In this document: positions 57,321 to 63,769 of the stretch, one piece after another
Layout: every line of letters starts with the position of its first letter
Numbering within the stretch: the stretch's first letter is position 1
Origin: a virus
Virus record (IMG/VR): IMGVR_UViG_3300017987_000056
Span: 62,001-126,000 of that record
DNA length: 64,000 bases
Strand: one strand, 5' to 3'
Made by a program: the position numbers and the translations under genes
Notes under the pieces: generated by a model
Databases searched by the model: none
Seen by the model: the letters and a program-made list of their open reading frames with translations, nothing else
Told to the model about the DNA's origin: nothing

Positions 57321-57609
57321 AGCCTGTATAGGATGTGGATGGTGTTGTCGAAAGGCTCGCTGCATTTTTGGAATCTCTGCCGCAGAAAAAAAGGGGGAAA
57401 ACGGGAAAGGACCTTGTACTTTGCTTCGCTGGAACGGCGAGCGGTGGATCTGCGGATTCTACGAGGACGCTCCCGAATCAATGAAAGCGCAGATCGCGAC
57501 CGAGCTGTCTTTCGGCGCGGGCTGTTGCGCCAGTCTCAACGACTACGCTCGCACCGGGCATGTTCCGACTCCTGACGAGATCGATGATGAGCCGAAGAAA
57601 AGCGGGTAA
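57301..57609 (+). CDS. YkgJ-like Cys-cluster protein, 102 aa
   Basis: The N-terminal cluster CIGCGWCCRKARC and later CTLLRW, WICGFYED and GAGCCASLND follow the spacing of YkgJ/zinc- or iron-binding cysteine-cluster proteins. The GTG at 57301 overlaps the upstream gene. At 102 aa it is short for the family. A metal-binding role is likely; the reaction is unknown. Confidence 0.65.
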   Translation: MVDPPTKACIGCGWCCRKARCIFGISAAEKKGENGKGPCTLLRWNGERWICGFYEDAPESMKAQIATELSFGAGCCASLNDYARTGHVPTPDEIDDEPKKSG

Positions 57610-57787
57610 GAAACCGAAGAGGCGCAAGCCGAAACGGTATGCTAGGTACAGGTGTTGTGAGTGTGGAAAGGAATGGGTAGGGGAACCTGGACCGCAACCT
57701 CGGGATCCTCTACTTCGAGGAGGAGATCCTTGTGAGTGCGGGTCTCTGTACTGTGAGTGGCTGAACTACGAGGAGTTCGCACTATGA
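57584..57787 (+). CDS. Small zinc-ribbon protein, 67 aa
   Basis: The start is at paired ATGs (57584/57587); upstream codons in this frame are shadow sequence. A basic N-terminus (RRKAGKKPKRRKPKRYARYR) precedes a zinc ribbon (CCECGKEW, PCECGSLYC) and ends WLNYEEFAL. RNA or DNA binding is likely from charge and ribbon. Confidence 0.6.
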   Translation: MMSRRKAGKKPKRRKPKRYARYRCCECGKEWVGEPGPQPRDPLLRGGDPCECGSLYCEWLNYEEFAL

Positions 57788-58062
57788 GCAACGCAGCTAA
57801 ACTCGGTCAGTGGATCTTTGACCGCGTTCCCAAGAACGATGAGTTGGAGGTGATTTTTCAACGGAAGGACGGGTACAAAACTCTCGGAGGTCGCTTCCTT
57901 GTTTGGAGTCACTACGGAGGCGTTCGTATCAGTATGTTCAACCGACCGCCTAAGAATGAAGAGAAAGGTGGAGGGTGGTATCCTGGCTACTGGGATGACA
58001 GTACCGTTCAAGCGTGGATGCCCTTACCGAACCCTCCTCTCGTGATTCCGGACGAAAAGTAG
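57784..58062 (+). CDS. Hypothetical protein, 92 aa
   Basis: The ATG overlaps the previous stop (ATGA). The product looks like one small Trp/Gly-rich domain (GQWIFDRVPKNDELEVIFQR, RFLVWSHYGGVRISMF, GGGWYPGYWDD). No metal site. It is not recognised. Confidence 0.6.
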   Translation: MSNAAKLGQWIFDRVPKNDELEVIFQRKDGYKTLGGRFLVWSHYGGVRISMFNRPPKNEEKGGGWYPGYWDDSTVQAWMPLPNPPLVIPDEK

Positions 58063-58096
58063 TGCGCAGTACGATTGATCTTGGTTAGCTCTTTCC

Positions 58097-58126
58097 TTGA
58101 CATACGGCACTACTCTCTGCTATATA
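58097..58126 (+). promoter_or_regulatory. Sigma70-type promoter (TTGACA-18-TATATA)
   Basis: TTGACA (58097-58102), an 18-bp spacer ending CTCTCTGC, and TATATA (58121-58126). It is nearly identical in layout to the promoter at 42395. Transcription enters a short leader with a 12-codon ORF. Confidence 0.8.
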
Positions 58127-58154
58127 GCTTAGGTAAGTATTTGAGGAGGGCGAG

Positions 58155-58193
58155 ATGGCGGAAATTATGAACCCATCACGGACTCGAACTTGA
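58155..58193 (+). CDS. Possible leader peptide, 12 aa
   Basis: GAGGAGGGCGAG precedes an ATG that encodes only MAEIMNPSRTRT before TGA. The ribosome binding site is as strong as those of full genes here, so this may be a regulatory leader ORF or the remains of a truncated gene. Confidence 0.3.
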   Translation: MAEIMNPSRTRT

Positions 58194-58220
58194 GACGCGA
58201 CGGTAAACTGGAGAAGAGCA

Positions 58221-58445
58221 ATGCAAGACTATATCAACAAATTGACGCTTCGATTGCAGCCTGGACTGGTCTTTGGACCGAACAACAGCGAGACAGCCTG
58301 TTTGGACCGTGGCCGGTCGCCGGGTGAGTGGATGTTGAAGCATGCTGGTCGTGTCCGATGGGGCAACTCGACCGAGATTCAACAAGACATCGACCACTTC
58401 GAGACGTTTGGGAATCTTCCCGAGCGGAAAACAGGAGGGTTTTAG
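58221..58445 (+). CDS. Hypothetical protein, 74 aa
   Basis: CTGGAGAAGAGCA precedes the ATG. The sequence (INKLTLRLQPGLVFGPNNSE, GEWMLKHAGRVRWGN) shows no known motif. It ends 1 bp before the next ATG. The coding signal is modest. Confidence 0.5.
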   Translation: MQDYINKLTLRLQPGLVFGPNNSETACLDRGRSPGEWMLKHAGRVRWGNSTEIQQDIDHFETFGNLPERKTGGF

Positions 58446-58446
58446 G

Positions 58447-59298
58447 ATGAGAGACTTTTACTATGTGGACGACGGTGGCATCCTTTCGTACCCTGATGGT
58501 CGCCCGATGTCTCCCGCAGATGCTGCGGCGAAAATCAACAGGCTGGTGCAAGACAACACTCGGTATCGAAACAGGCTCCAGATAGATCTTGGTGGTTCAG
58601 ACAGGATCGACGAGTTACAACAATCGACAGAGTTTCTTCGCCACGAAATAGAACACCTGAAAGACCACCAGCAGAAAACAACCGAGGCATGGCGCAAGGC
58701 CGAGGAAGAAAACCACATGTGGCGAGACGCTTCTGGGCTTGAAAGCGGAGGCGACCCAGATGGCGTTACGCCTGCTAAGGCCAAGAAATACTGGGATGCT
58801 GAGGCGAAGAAGGTTGAAGCATTTCAAGCCCAAGCCATCGAACACCAAGCGGATGTTGTGGCCTATCAGCACGATATTGAAGTAGCCGAGCACGAGCGCG
58901 ACCAAGCCCGCAAGGAACTAGAAGACTGGAAGCGCCTACACTCACAGCCCATCCACAATCCGCCAGAAGCTACGGGAGAATATGTGGATGTGATGGGTGA
59001 GATGATCATCCCATTCACCGTACAACTACCCGTCGAGCTTTGTCGTGAACCGATTGCGTGTGACGACCCGGCAATAGAGGCCGCGCTGCAAGCCGTCTCT
59101 GGACACATCTGCACGTACATCTGGGGCGAGGATAAAAAGCCTGCCGTTGTCTATTGCGATGTCGGCGACCAAAATGTCGAGATCGAAAGCGACGACAGGG
59201 AGTGCTTAGAAAAAGATTCAACCCGGTTAACAGACAATTTGGTTAACAGCGGAACGTGTAGTGACGGTGACTTAGCTCCGAAACGCAAGCGGAGTTGA
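58447..59298 (+). CDS. Coiled-coil hypothetical protein, 283 aa
   Basis: ACAGGAGGGTTTTAGG precedes the ATG at 58447. The N-terminal motif ILSYPDGRPMSPADAAAKIN is followed by a long coiled coil (about 60-165: IDELQQSTEFLRHEIEHLKD, VAEHERDQARKELEDWKRLH). The C-terminal 110 residues form a separate domain with a few cysteines. Similar leucine/charged coils are found in the right-edge genes. The function is unknown. Confidence 0.6.
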   Translation: MRDFYYVDDGGILSYPDGRPMSPADAAAKINRLVQDNTRYRNRLQIDLGGSDRIDELQQSTEFLRHEIEHLKDHQQKTTEAWRKAEEENHMWRDASGLESGGDPDGVTPAKAKKYWDAEAKKVEAFQAQAIEHQADVVAYQHDIEVAEHERDQARKELEDWKRLHSQPIHNPPEATGEYVDVMGEMIIPFTVQLPVELCREPIACDDPAIEAALQAVSGHICTYIWGEDKKPAVVYCDVGDQNVEIESDDRECLEKDSTRLTDNLVNSGTCSDGDLAPKRKRS

Positions 59299-59301
59299 AC
59301 G

Positions 59302-59754
59302 ATGAATAATGCGAATGCCGAAGAGCGGAGTCGGCAGCTTCGAAAAGGCGCACTAAGAATGAGAATTCTCATTGTCGACGACAACAAGCTGCTGTTGAAG
59401 ATCCTCACTCGAACATTTCAAAATCTCGGGGCGACGGTAACGTGGTTCGACGATTCCAACGATGCCATTTCCCAACTACGACAAGTTGGGGCGGAGTTCG
59501 ATGCCGTCATCTCCGATTACGAAATGAAGGAGAACCCGGACGGGTGTTCGGTGCTCCGCGTCGCCCATGAATCCGGCGTGCCCGTGCTGGCTCTTTGTAC
59601 AGGTCGGGAAATCGACGATTTTGCGAAAGAGGACTTGGAGTTCTTCCGGAAGATCGACGCTATGATTTTGCTGAAGCCGTTGGAGCCGAGAGACTGTGCG
59701 ACCTTGTTGGAGAGTTGCAATTTCAAAAGGAGGAGCGATGGAAAAACTGACTAA
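59302..59754 (+). CDS. Response-regulator receiver domain protein, 150 aa
   Basis: A stand-alone CheY-like receiver: RILIVDDNKLLLKILTRTF holds the acidic pair, FDAVISDYEM the phospho-acceptor Asp, PVLALCTGRE the Thr position and MILLKPLEPRD the conserved Lys-Pro. No output domain is attached. The ATG at 59302 is used; ATG 59359 would give the bare domain. It could capture or block host two-component signalling. A phage receiver is uncommon. Confidence 0.8.
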   Translation: MNNANAEERSRQLRKGALRMRILIVDDNKLLLKILTRTFQNLGATVTWFDDSNDAISQLRQVGAEFDAVISDYEMKENPDGCSVLRVAHESGVPVLALCTGREIDDFAKEDLEFFRKIDAMILLKPLEPRDCATLLESCNFKRRSDGKTD

Positions 59755-60088
59755 AAGCGATCTTGCTCTCCATCTCGAAGCAATCGAGATGAACCGAAAG
59801 AAACGGCAAGCCGAAATCGAAGATTTCAACAAGCGATTGCGGGATCCGGACTGTACGTTCACCTTCGATGAGGCGACCGAATACGGCTATTGGCGTGTTC
59901 CGGGCGGCGTCATGCGGCTTCTAAAGTTCAAAAGCGGCTATCACCCGACTTGTGATCGGCAGGATTTTTTGGACGAGGAAGTGGAAATGTTCGCGCGGCT
60001 CTCAAAGATCGAACCTCGGGAGCTGGAGAAAGAAACGACCCTCAGCCCCGAAGATGCCGAGCTGCTGAACAGCCCGGGGCTCCGATAG
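59738..60088 (+). CDS. Hypothetical protein, 116 aa
   Basis: AGGAGGAGCG fixes the ATG at 59738, overlapping the receiver gene by 17 bp. A helical N-terminus (LALHLEAIEMNRKKRQAEIE) precedes a compact middle (ATEYGYWRVPGGVMRLLKF) and an acidic end. It is coupled to the receiver gene and may work with it. It is not recognised. Confidence 0.65.
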   Translation: MEKLTKSDLALHLEAIEMNRKKRQAEIEDFNKRLRDPDCTFTFDEATEYGYWRVPGGVMRLLKFKSGYHPTCDRQDFLDEEVEMFARLSKIEPRELEKETTLSPEDAELLNSPGLR

Positions 60089-60096
60089 AGAAAGCT

Positions 60097-60396
60097 ATGG
60101 ATAAGCTAGCAGAGTGGAACGAAAACTTCGGTCACAACAAGGTGATTGTGCGCTCGAACGAGAATGAGCCTGCAAAGGTGGGTTTGCTGATCGGTTTCGA
60201 GCAAATTTGCGGTTCGGACGTTCCCAAGGTGTTTATCAAAGGCTCCGAGCGTTTCTGCTTGGGCTTGGTAATCCCGTATACCGATGAAATGGCAGAGTTT
60301 TTAGGAGACCTGCAACCTCCCGTCCAATGGGATATTCTCCAAGGGATTGCCTTGGCGATAAAGATCAGGAGTAACGGAAAACGATGTACCTTCTGA
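60097..60396 (+). CDS. Hypothetical protein, 99 aa
   Basis: The ATG follows the previous stop by 8 bp without a strong ribosome binding site. A small beta-rich domain (HNKVIVRSNENEPAKVGLLI, FIKGSERFCLGLVIPYTDEM) is seen. It is not recognised. It overlaps the next small ORF by 13 bp. Confidence 0.55.
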   Translation: MDKLAEWNENFGHNKVIVRSNENEPAKVGLLIGFEQICGSDVPKVFIKGSERFCLGLVIPYTDEMAEFLGDLQPPVQWDILQGIALAIKIRSNGKRCTF

Positions 60397-60515
60397 GAGC
60401 CGCGAGAATCGATTCTGACGCGATCAAGGACTACCCCCTCCGAGGATACGCCCTGGTTCGAGAACGTCAGGCAGGCGGTCTCGTGCTCGACGAGAGGATC
60501 GATTTGGTATTATAG
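60384..60515 (+). CDS. Small protein, 43 aa
   Basis: The ATG overlaps the previous gene, with AGGAG about 12 bp upstream. The sequence (LRAARIDSDAIKDYPLRGYA, GLVLDERIDLVL) is ordinary in composition. Its last codons coincide with the tmRNA promoter region. Coding is plausible but unproven. Confidence 0.4.
   Translation: MYLLRAARIDSDAIKDYPLRGYALVRERQAGGLVLDERIDLVL
60505..60513 (+). promoter_or_regulatory. Extended -10 promoter for tmRNA
   Basis: TGGTATTAT is an extended -10 in which TATTAT occupies 60508-60513. No good -35 is visible. Transcription would start near 60520, giving a precursor with about 50 nt of 5' leader before the tmRNA. Confidence 0.5.
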
Positions 60516-60568
60516 ACCTGGTAACGCAGGAGAAAGGAGGATCTACCGCAATTTGGTAACAGTTCCAA

Positions 60569-60906
60569 GGGCCTGCCAGGTTTCGACGTGAACTGGAGGT
60601 CAAGTTTGCGTGCTCCGCTTTGAGAAGTCAGCGGATTAAAAAGGCTTTTCACCTATAACTGCCGAAGAGCAGCTCCAGGAGGCCGCGTAGCCTCCCGTCT
60701 CGCCGGGGAGTTCCTGCGGCCCCGGATGAGACGCCGTTAGTGGGATAGCTCTCGATCATCCGCTTTCGGGATCCTGAGCGAAACGTAGAAAGCAAAACCT
60801 CTTCGTAGGTGCCCGGACCAGCGAAGTTGTACGATTTCCGGGCCACGCACGTAACGAGGGCTTGACTGAAGGTGTCGCGGACGGGGTTTCGATACCCCCA
60901 GGTCCA
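60569..60906 (+). ncRNA. ssrA: tmRNA (transfer-messenger RNA)
   Basis: The acceptor GGGCCTG (60569-60575) pairs with CAGGTCC (60899-60905; one G-U), with discriminator A at 60906 and no encoded CCA. The 5' end reads CAGGTTTCGACG, matching the conserved tmRNA start. The tag ORF is GCC to TAG (60661-60690), encoding AEEQLQEAA. Pseudoknot-like pairings follow the stop (CTCCC with GGGAG, CCGGGG with CCCCGG, GTCTC with GAGAC). The T arm has GGGG/CCCC and an 8-nt loop TTTCGATA. At 338 nt it is close to bacterial size. It rescues stalled ribosomes and tags peptides for ClpXP-type proteases. Confidence 0.9.
60661..60690 (+). other. tmRNA tag reading frame (AEEQLQEAA)
   Basis: The resume codon is GCC and the stop is TAG. 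The tag ends in two alanines, as ClpX-recognised tags do, but with Glu before them in place of Leu or Val. Confidence 0.8.
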
Positions 60907-60908
60907 CT

Positions 60909-61008
60909 GGACAGGTGGCGGAAGAGAGACGCAAGCACGCAGACAAGAGCGGTTAAAAGGTCTGGCATGGTGCGCGCTCGTTGCAGGTATCGAACCCTGC
61001 CCTGTCCT
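60909..61008 (+). tRNA. tRNA-like element just downstream of tmRNA
   Basis: GGACAGG (60909-60915) pairs perfectly with CCTGTCC (61001-61007). A T stem GCAGG/CCTGC encloses an 8-nt loop TATCGAAC directly next to it. TG and a GCG/CGC stem (60918-60920/60930-60932) follow the acceptor, as in a Leu/Ser D arm. No anticodon stem of 5+7 fits; instead GCAC/GTGC and CAGAC/GTCTG nest to make one long arm, and GAGCG can pair with CGCTC as a pseudoknot. CCA is not encoded. A decayed tRNA or an unusual tRNA mimic. Confidence 0.5.
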
Positions 61009-61009
61009 C

Positions 61010-61069
61010 AAGGTCCCGGGATGACCTTAAACTCGCCCTGGTGGAGGCGTCGTGGACCTGGGCAAGTCC
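61010..61069 (+). other. Structured RNA leader with three hairpins
   Basis: Three consecutive stems are visible: AAGGTC/GACCTT (61010-61028, 7-nt loop), CGCC/GGCG (61034-61049) and GGAC/GTCC (61054-61069). They lie between the tRNA-like element and the 61092 gene and may be processing signals or a leader. The function is unknown. Confidence 0.3.
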
Positions 61070-61091
61070 ATAAAAGGCCCTATTTTGATCA

Positions 61092-61724
61092 ATGAGCGAC
61101 GAGGAAAAAAAGCAGAAGTTCGGGGTCTACGAACCCAAACCTGAGATACTCAGGGAAAATGATCGCCGGTATGAGAAAAAGACCTGCAAGATCGAAATAG
61201 TCCTGACGGAGTATGAAAATGAGTTACTGGAGTTGCTCAGATTCTCCAGCAAATCCTCACCTTCGGAATTGTTCGTAGAGTGGATCATGTTCCAACTGGC
61301 CAAGAATACCCACCAATTGAAGAGAACTCTAAAAGAAGCGATCAAGGCGGAAAAGATCAAGATCGTGCCTCCCAAGGAGGTTCGCAGACGGAAACAAATG
61401 TTCAAAGGCGAGGATCCGTATTGGGATGGCGAAAAAGGAAAATGGGATCTTCGAATTCGAAAAGCCAAATTTCGAGAATGGGACAGGCTCAAGAAACGCC
61501 GGAGACTAAAGAGGCTCAAAGCGCAGCGAAAAGAGGAACTCAAGCGCCGGAAAGCCGAGGTCTTGAAAAATCGAGAGCGCAAGCTCGAAGAAGTTGAAAA
61601 AACGAAACAGGAAAATCCCGAAGCGGAACCTTCGAAATGCCACCCTTCCTTCGGTAGATGGCAGACCGGGACTCTCGGCCCTGCTTCGAAAGTGCAAAAA
61701 AAGGGAAAGAAATATGAAAAATAG
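61092..61724 (+). CDS. Basic coiled-coil protein with possible RHH segment, 210 aa
   Basis: The N-terminal 75 residues include KIEIVLTEYENELLELLRFS then PSELFVEWIMFQLA, compatible with a ribbon-helix-helix DNA-binding fold. The following 100 residues are strongly basic and helical (RLKKRRRLKRLKAQRKEELK). There is no strong ribosome binding site before the ATG. Nucleic acid binding is likely from charge. It ends in a short Gly/Lys tail. Confidence 0.6.
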   Translation: MSDEEKKQKFGVYEPKPEILRENDRRYEKKTCKIEIVLTEYENELLELLRFSSKSSPSELFVEWIMFQLAKNTHQLKRTLKEAIKAEKIKIVPPKEVRRRKQMFKGEDPYWDGEKGKWDLRIRKAKFREWDRLKKRRRLKRLKAQRKEELKRRKAEVLKNRERKLEEVEKTKQENPEAEPSKCHPSFGRWQTGTLGPASKVQKKGKKYEK

Positions 61725-61753
61725 AATCCACGGGAAAATGCCGGAGGCTGCTG

Positions 61754-62140
61754 ATGAATGATTGTGCGTGCGTTTATGTCGGGGATTACGACGGCCCTGA
61801 GTTCGTTAGTGAAAAGATCGTAAAAGCCCGAAAGATTCACAAATGCGGAGAATGCGGTAGGGAAATTTCACCCGGAGAGAAGTACGAAAAAGTGGTGGGA
61901 AAATGGGAGGGTGATCTATCAAGTCACAAAACTTGCGTAGATTGTCTTAGCATTCGGGACAACTTTTTTTGTAACGGCTGGGCTTATGGTGGGATCTGGG
62001 AACACCTGCAAGAGCATCTTTTAGAAATGCAGGGGTCCGTATCCTCCGACTGTTTGATCGGGTTGACCCCGAAAGCCCGTGAGTCGGTATGCGAGCACAT
62101 CGAAGATATCTGGGAACGTTATTTCGACGATGAGGAATAG
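61754..62140 (+). CDS. Zinc-binding hypothetical protein, 128 aa
   Basis: CGGAGGCTGCTG precedes the ATG. A cysteine pattern HKCGECGREISPGEKYEKV followed by SHKTCVDCLSIRD and FFCNGWAYGGIWEHLQEH is typical of a recurring phage family with one or two zinc sites. The C-terminus is helical and acidic. The function is unknown. It is followed by a short gap with AGAGGAGAG. Confidence 0.65.
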   Translation: MNDCACVYVGDYDGPEFVSEKIVKARKIHKCGECGREISPGEKYEKVVGKWEGDLSSHKTCVDCLSIRDNFFCNGWAYGGIWEHLQEHLLEMQGSVSSDCLIGLTPKARESVCEHIEDIWERYFDDEE

Positions 62141-62156
62141 AGGAGAGAGTTCGCCG

Positions 62157-62387
62157 ATGAACAATGAAAAAGTCATAGATTTGGGGGAAGAGAAGTACTC
62201 CCGTCTTACTCCGGAGGAACGACGAAGGGACGTTCGATCACAGTTTATCGAAGACTTTCACGATTTGCTCAATTGGGTTCTTCTGGAAAGACGTGAGGAA
62301 ATTCCTGCTGAGGAAGTTTTGCAAAATCTCTTACCGGTAGTCCTTTCTATGGGGACAGTGCTTTTGGATCTGGTAGAGGTGGATTGA
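62157..62387 (+). CDS. Hypothetical protein, 76 aa
   Basis: AGAGGAGAG precedes the ATG at 62157; upstream codons in this frame are shadow sequence. It is mostly helical (RRRDVRSQFIEDFHDLLNWV, EVLQNLLPVVLSMGTVLLDL). The end is hydrophobic but no clear membrane segment is formed. It is coupled to the next gene. Confidence 0.6.
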   Translation: MNNEKVIDLGEEKYSRLTPEERRRDVRSQFIEDFHDLLNWVLLERREEIPAEEVLQNLLPVVLSMGTVLLDLVEVD

Positions 62388-62680
62388 AAAGTGAAAGATC
62401 AATGAAACTTTCCCAATACCATCAGAAGCTTCTCAAGAAATGGACGAAAGAGACTAACCGGATCCTGGACCAGCTCGACGCTCACCCAGACGGCACCGAA
62501 CTCACTCCATTCTTGTGTTCGATTGTCTCGGTTGGCCCAGCGTTGATCGAGAACTTAATTCATTTTGAAGACTATGAAACGGCATTGATATTGGTGGATG
62601 AGCTGAAGAAAGTGGTGATGTGCGAGATCGGGTTGAACGAGAAGAAAAAGATGCTAATGGATTTTCAGAAACCCAACTGA
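62384..62680 (+). CDS. Hypothetical helical protein, 98 aa
   Basis: A TTG at 62384 overlaps the previous stop (TTGA) with GGTAGAGGTGG upstream; ATG 62402 is the alternative. It is helical (HQKLLKKWTKETNRILDQLD, YETALILVDELKKVVMCEIG). The size and pattern match the previous gene, and the pair may be functionally linked. It is not recognised. Confidence 0.6.
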   Translation: MKSERSMKLSQYHQKLLKKWTKETNRILDQLDAHPDGTELTPFLCSIVSVGPALIENLIHFEDYETALILVDELKKVVMCEIGLNEKKKMLMDFQKPN

Positions 62681-62714
62681 AGAGGGTTTCGAACTCAAAC
62701 CCACGGTCTCGCTG

Positions 62715-62752
62715 ATGGCTAAAAAGTGTTAACTATCGCAAGAATTAGCCAT
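62715..62752 (+). other. Inverted repeat in the 62.7-kb gap
   Basis: ATGGCTAA (62715-62722) and TTAGCCAT (62745-62752) are perfect 8-bp inverted repeats around a 22-nt loop. No T tract follows. It may be an operator or RNA structure before the 62816 gene. Confidence 0.35.
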
Positions 62753-62815
62753 ACGGATCACGATACATCCCGCCATTGGGTAGGATAGTAGAAGCTGATC
62801 AGGAGAAGAAAGATC

Positions 62816-63769
62816 ATGAATGAGATTCGAGCATGTGACAACTGTGGTGGTGAAGCAGACGGCGAGGTCTATTGTGGGGAGTGCGCCGGAACGTGGTTGA
62901 AGAAGATCGACGAGCTACGCGCCGAGTTGGCGCACGTCCGAGAGCAAGAGGAGGTCGCATCAGGCTTCAACGCCGATCTTACTGCCCGCGTGGCTGAGCT
63001 TGAGAAGTATTACGACGACCACGAGATTTTAGCCAAGTGTGATGCTCTCGCCGCAAGGAATCGAAAGTTAGCAGAAGAGTGCGCGGATTACAAAAAAGAG
63101 TATGCGTACCATGTTGCCCAGCACGCCAAACAACTGACCCGCGCCGAGTCGTACAAATCGCAGCTTGAGCGGGGGGCAACACTAGTGCGGCAGATGGAAT
63201 ACAACTGGGGGAAGGGCAAGGCGCTCTATGATTCATCGGAGTTTGGGGAATTAGTTGAGATAGCTGACGCCATCCTCAACGGTGACGCAACCCACCAACC
63301 CGAGCAGCTACCCGAGCCGCCGAAGGAGCGGACGATGACTGAATACAGGGCTATCACGTTGGAGAAGCTGTGCTTGGAGTGCCAGTGGGCGGATGGGACT
63401 GACGAGATATACTCCTGCACACATGTGGACAACAAAACCCGTCAGCCACACGGTGCTGGTTTGGCGATGCCGGACCACTGCCCCCTGTGGGCTGAGCTGC
63501 CAGCTATATCCGAAATAGAAACAGTTGGGCACTGGACGCGGGAGCCGCCGACGAAACCGGGGTGGTATAAGGTAATTCCGTGGAAGCACACACTCGATTT
63601 TAGTCCACTTCAGGGCGGTATTGTGCATGTAGTGTACAATCAACCCACAGATGAACTTGTGGTTTTATTCCCCGGAGTGCGAGGAGGTTCTCTACTACCC
63701 GTTATCGCGTGGTGGTGGTCCGAACCCGAGCAGCTACCCGAGCCGCCGAAGGAGGGAGACGATGAGTGA
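62816..63769 (+). CDS. Zinc/coiled-coil protein, fused paralogue module, 317 aa
   Basis: CAGGAGAAG precedes the ATG. An N-terminal zinc site (ACDNCGGEADGEVYCGECAG) leads to a coiled coil (LRAELAHVREQEEVASGFNA, TARVAELEKYYDD). A second part starts at MTEYRAITLEKLCLECQW, which has its own site GAAGGAGCGGACG, so it may be an in-frame fusion of two genes. A PTKPGWYKV to IAWWWSEP module closes the protein. QLPEPPKE occurs twice through a 32-bp DNA repeat. The next gene is a paralogue of the N-terminus. Confidence 0.65.
   Translation: MNEIRACDNCGGEADGEVYCGECAGTWLKKIDELRAELAHVREQEEVASGFNADLTARVAELEKYYDDHEILAKCDALAARNRKLAEECADYKKEYAYHVAQHAKQLTRAESYKSQLERGATLVRQMEYNWGKGKALYDSSEFGELVEIADAILNGDATHQPEQLPEPPKERTMTEYRAITLEKLCLECQWADGTDEIYSCTHVDNKTRQPHGAGLAMPDHCPLWAELPAISEIETVGHWTREPPTKPGWYKVIPWKHTLDFSPLQGGIVHVVYNQPTDELVVLFPGVRGGSLLPVIAWWWSEPEQLPEPPKEGDDE
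63297..63328 (+). repeat. 32-bp direct repeat, copy 1
   Basis: Identical to 63723-63754; begins AACCCGAGCAGC and ends CCGAAGGAG. Each copy carries a ribosome binding site followed within 13 bp by an ATGA(C/G)TGA start context. Confidence 0.85.
63723..63754 (+). repeat. 32-bp direct repeat, copy 2
   Basis: An exact copy of 63297-63328. It supplies the GAAGGAG site of the 63762 gene. Confidence 0.85.

Noticed and set aside
61010-61028. 6-bp stem with 7-nt loop resembling an anticodon arm
   Set aside because: Position 33 would be C and no acceptor or T arm flanks it; kept only as part of a structured leader.
60541-61091. Frames of 60-120 aa across the tmRNA region on both strands
   Set aside because: The interval is explained by tmRNA and tRNA-like structure; the frames lack ribosome binding sites.
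62690-62715. T-arm-like sequence GGGTTTCGAACTCAAACCC, possible tRNA end
   Set aside because: The hairpin loop is not a T loop in either strand, and no acceptor stem or anticodon arm can be placed around it.
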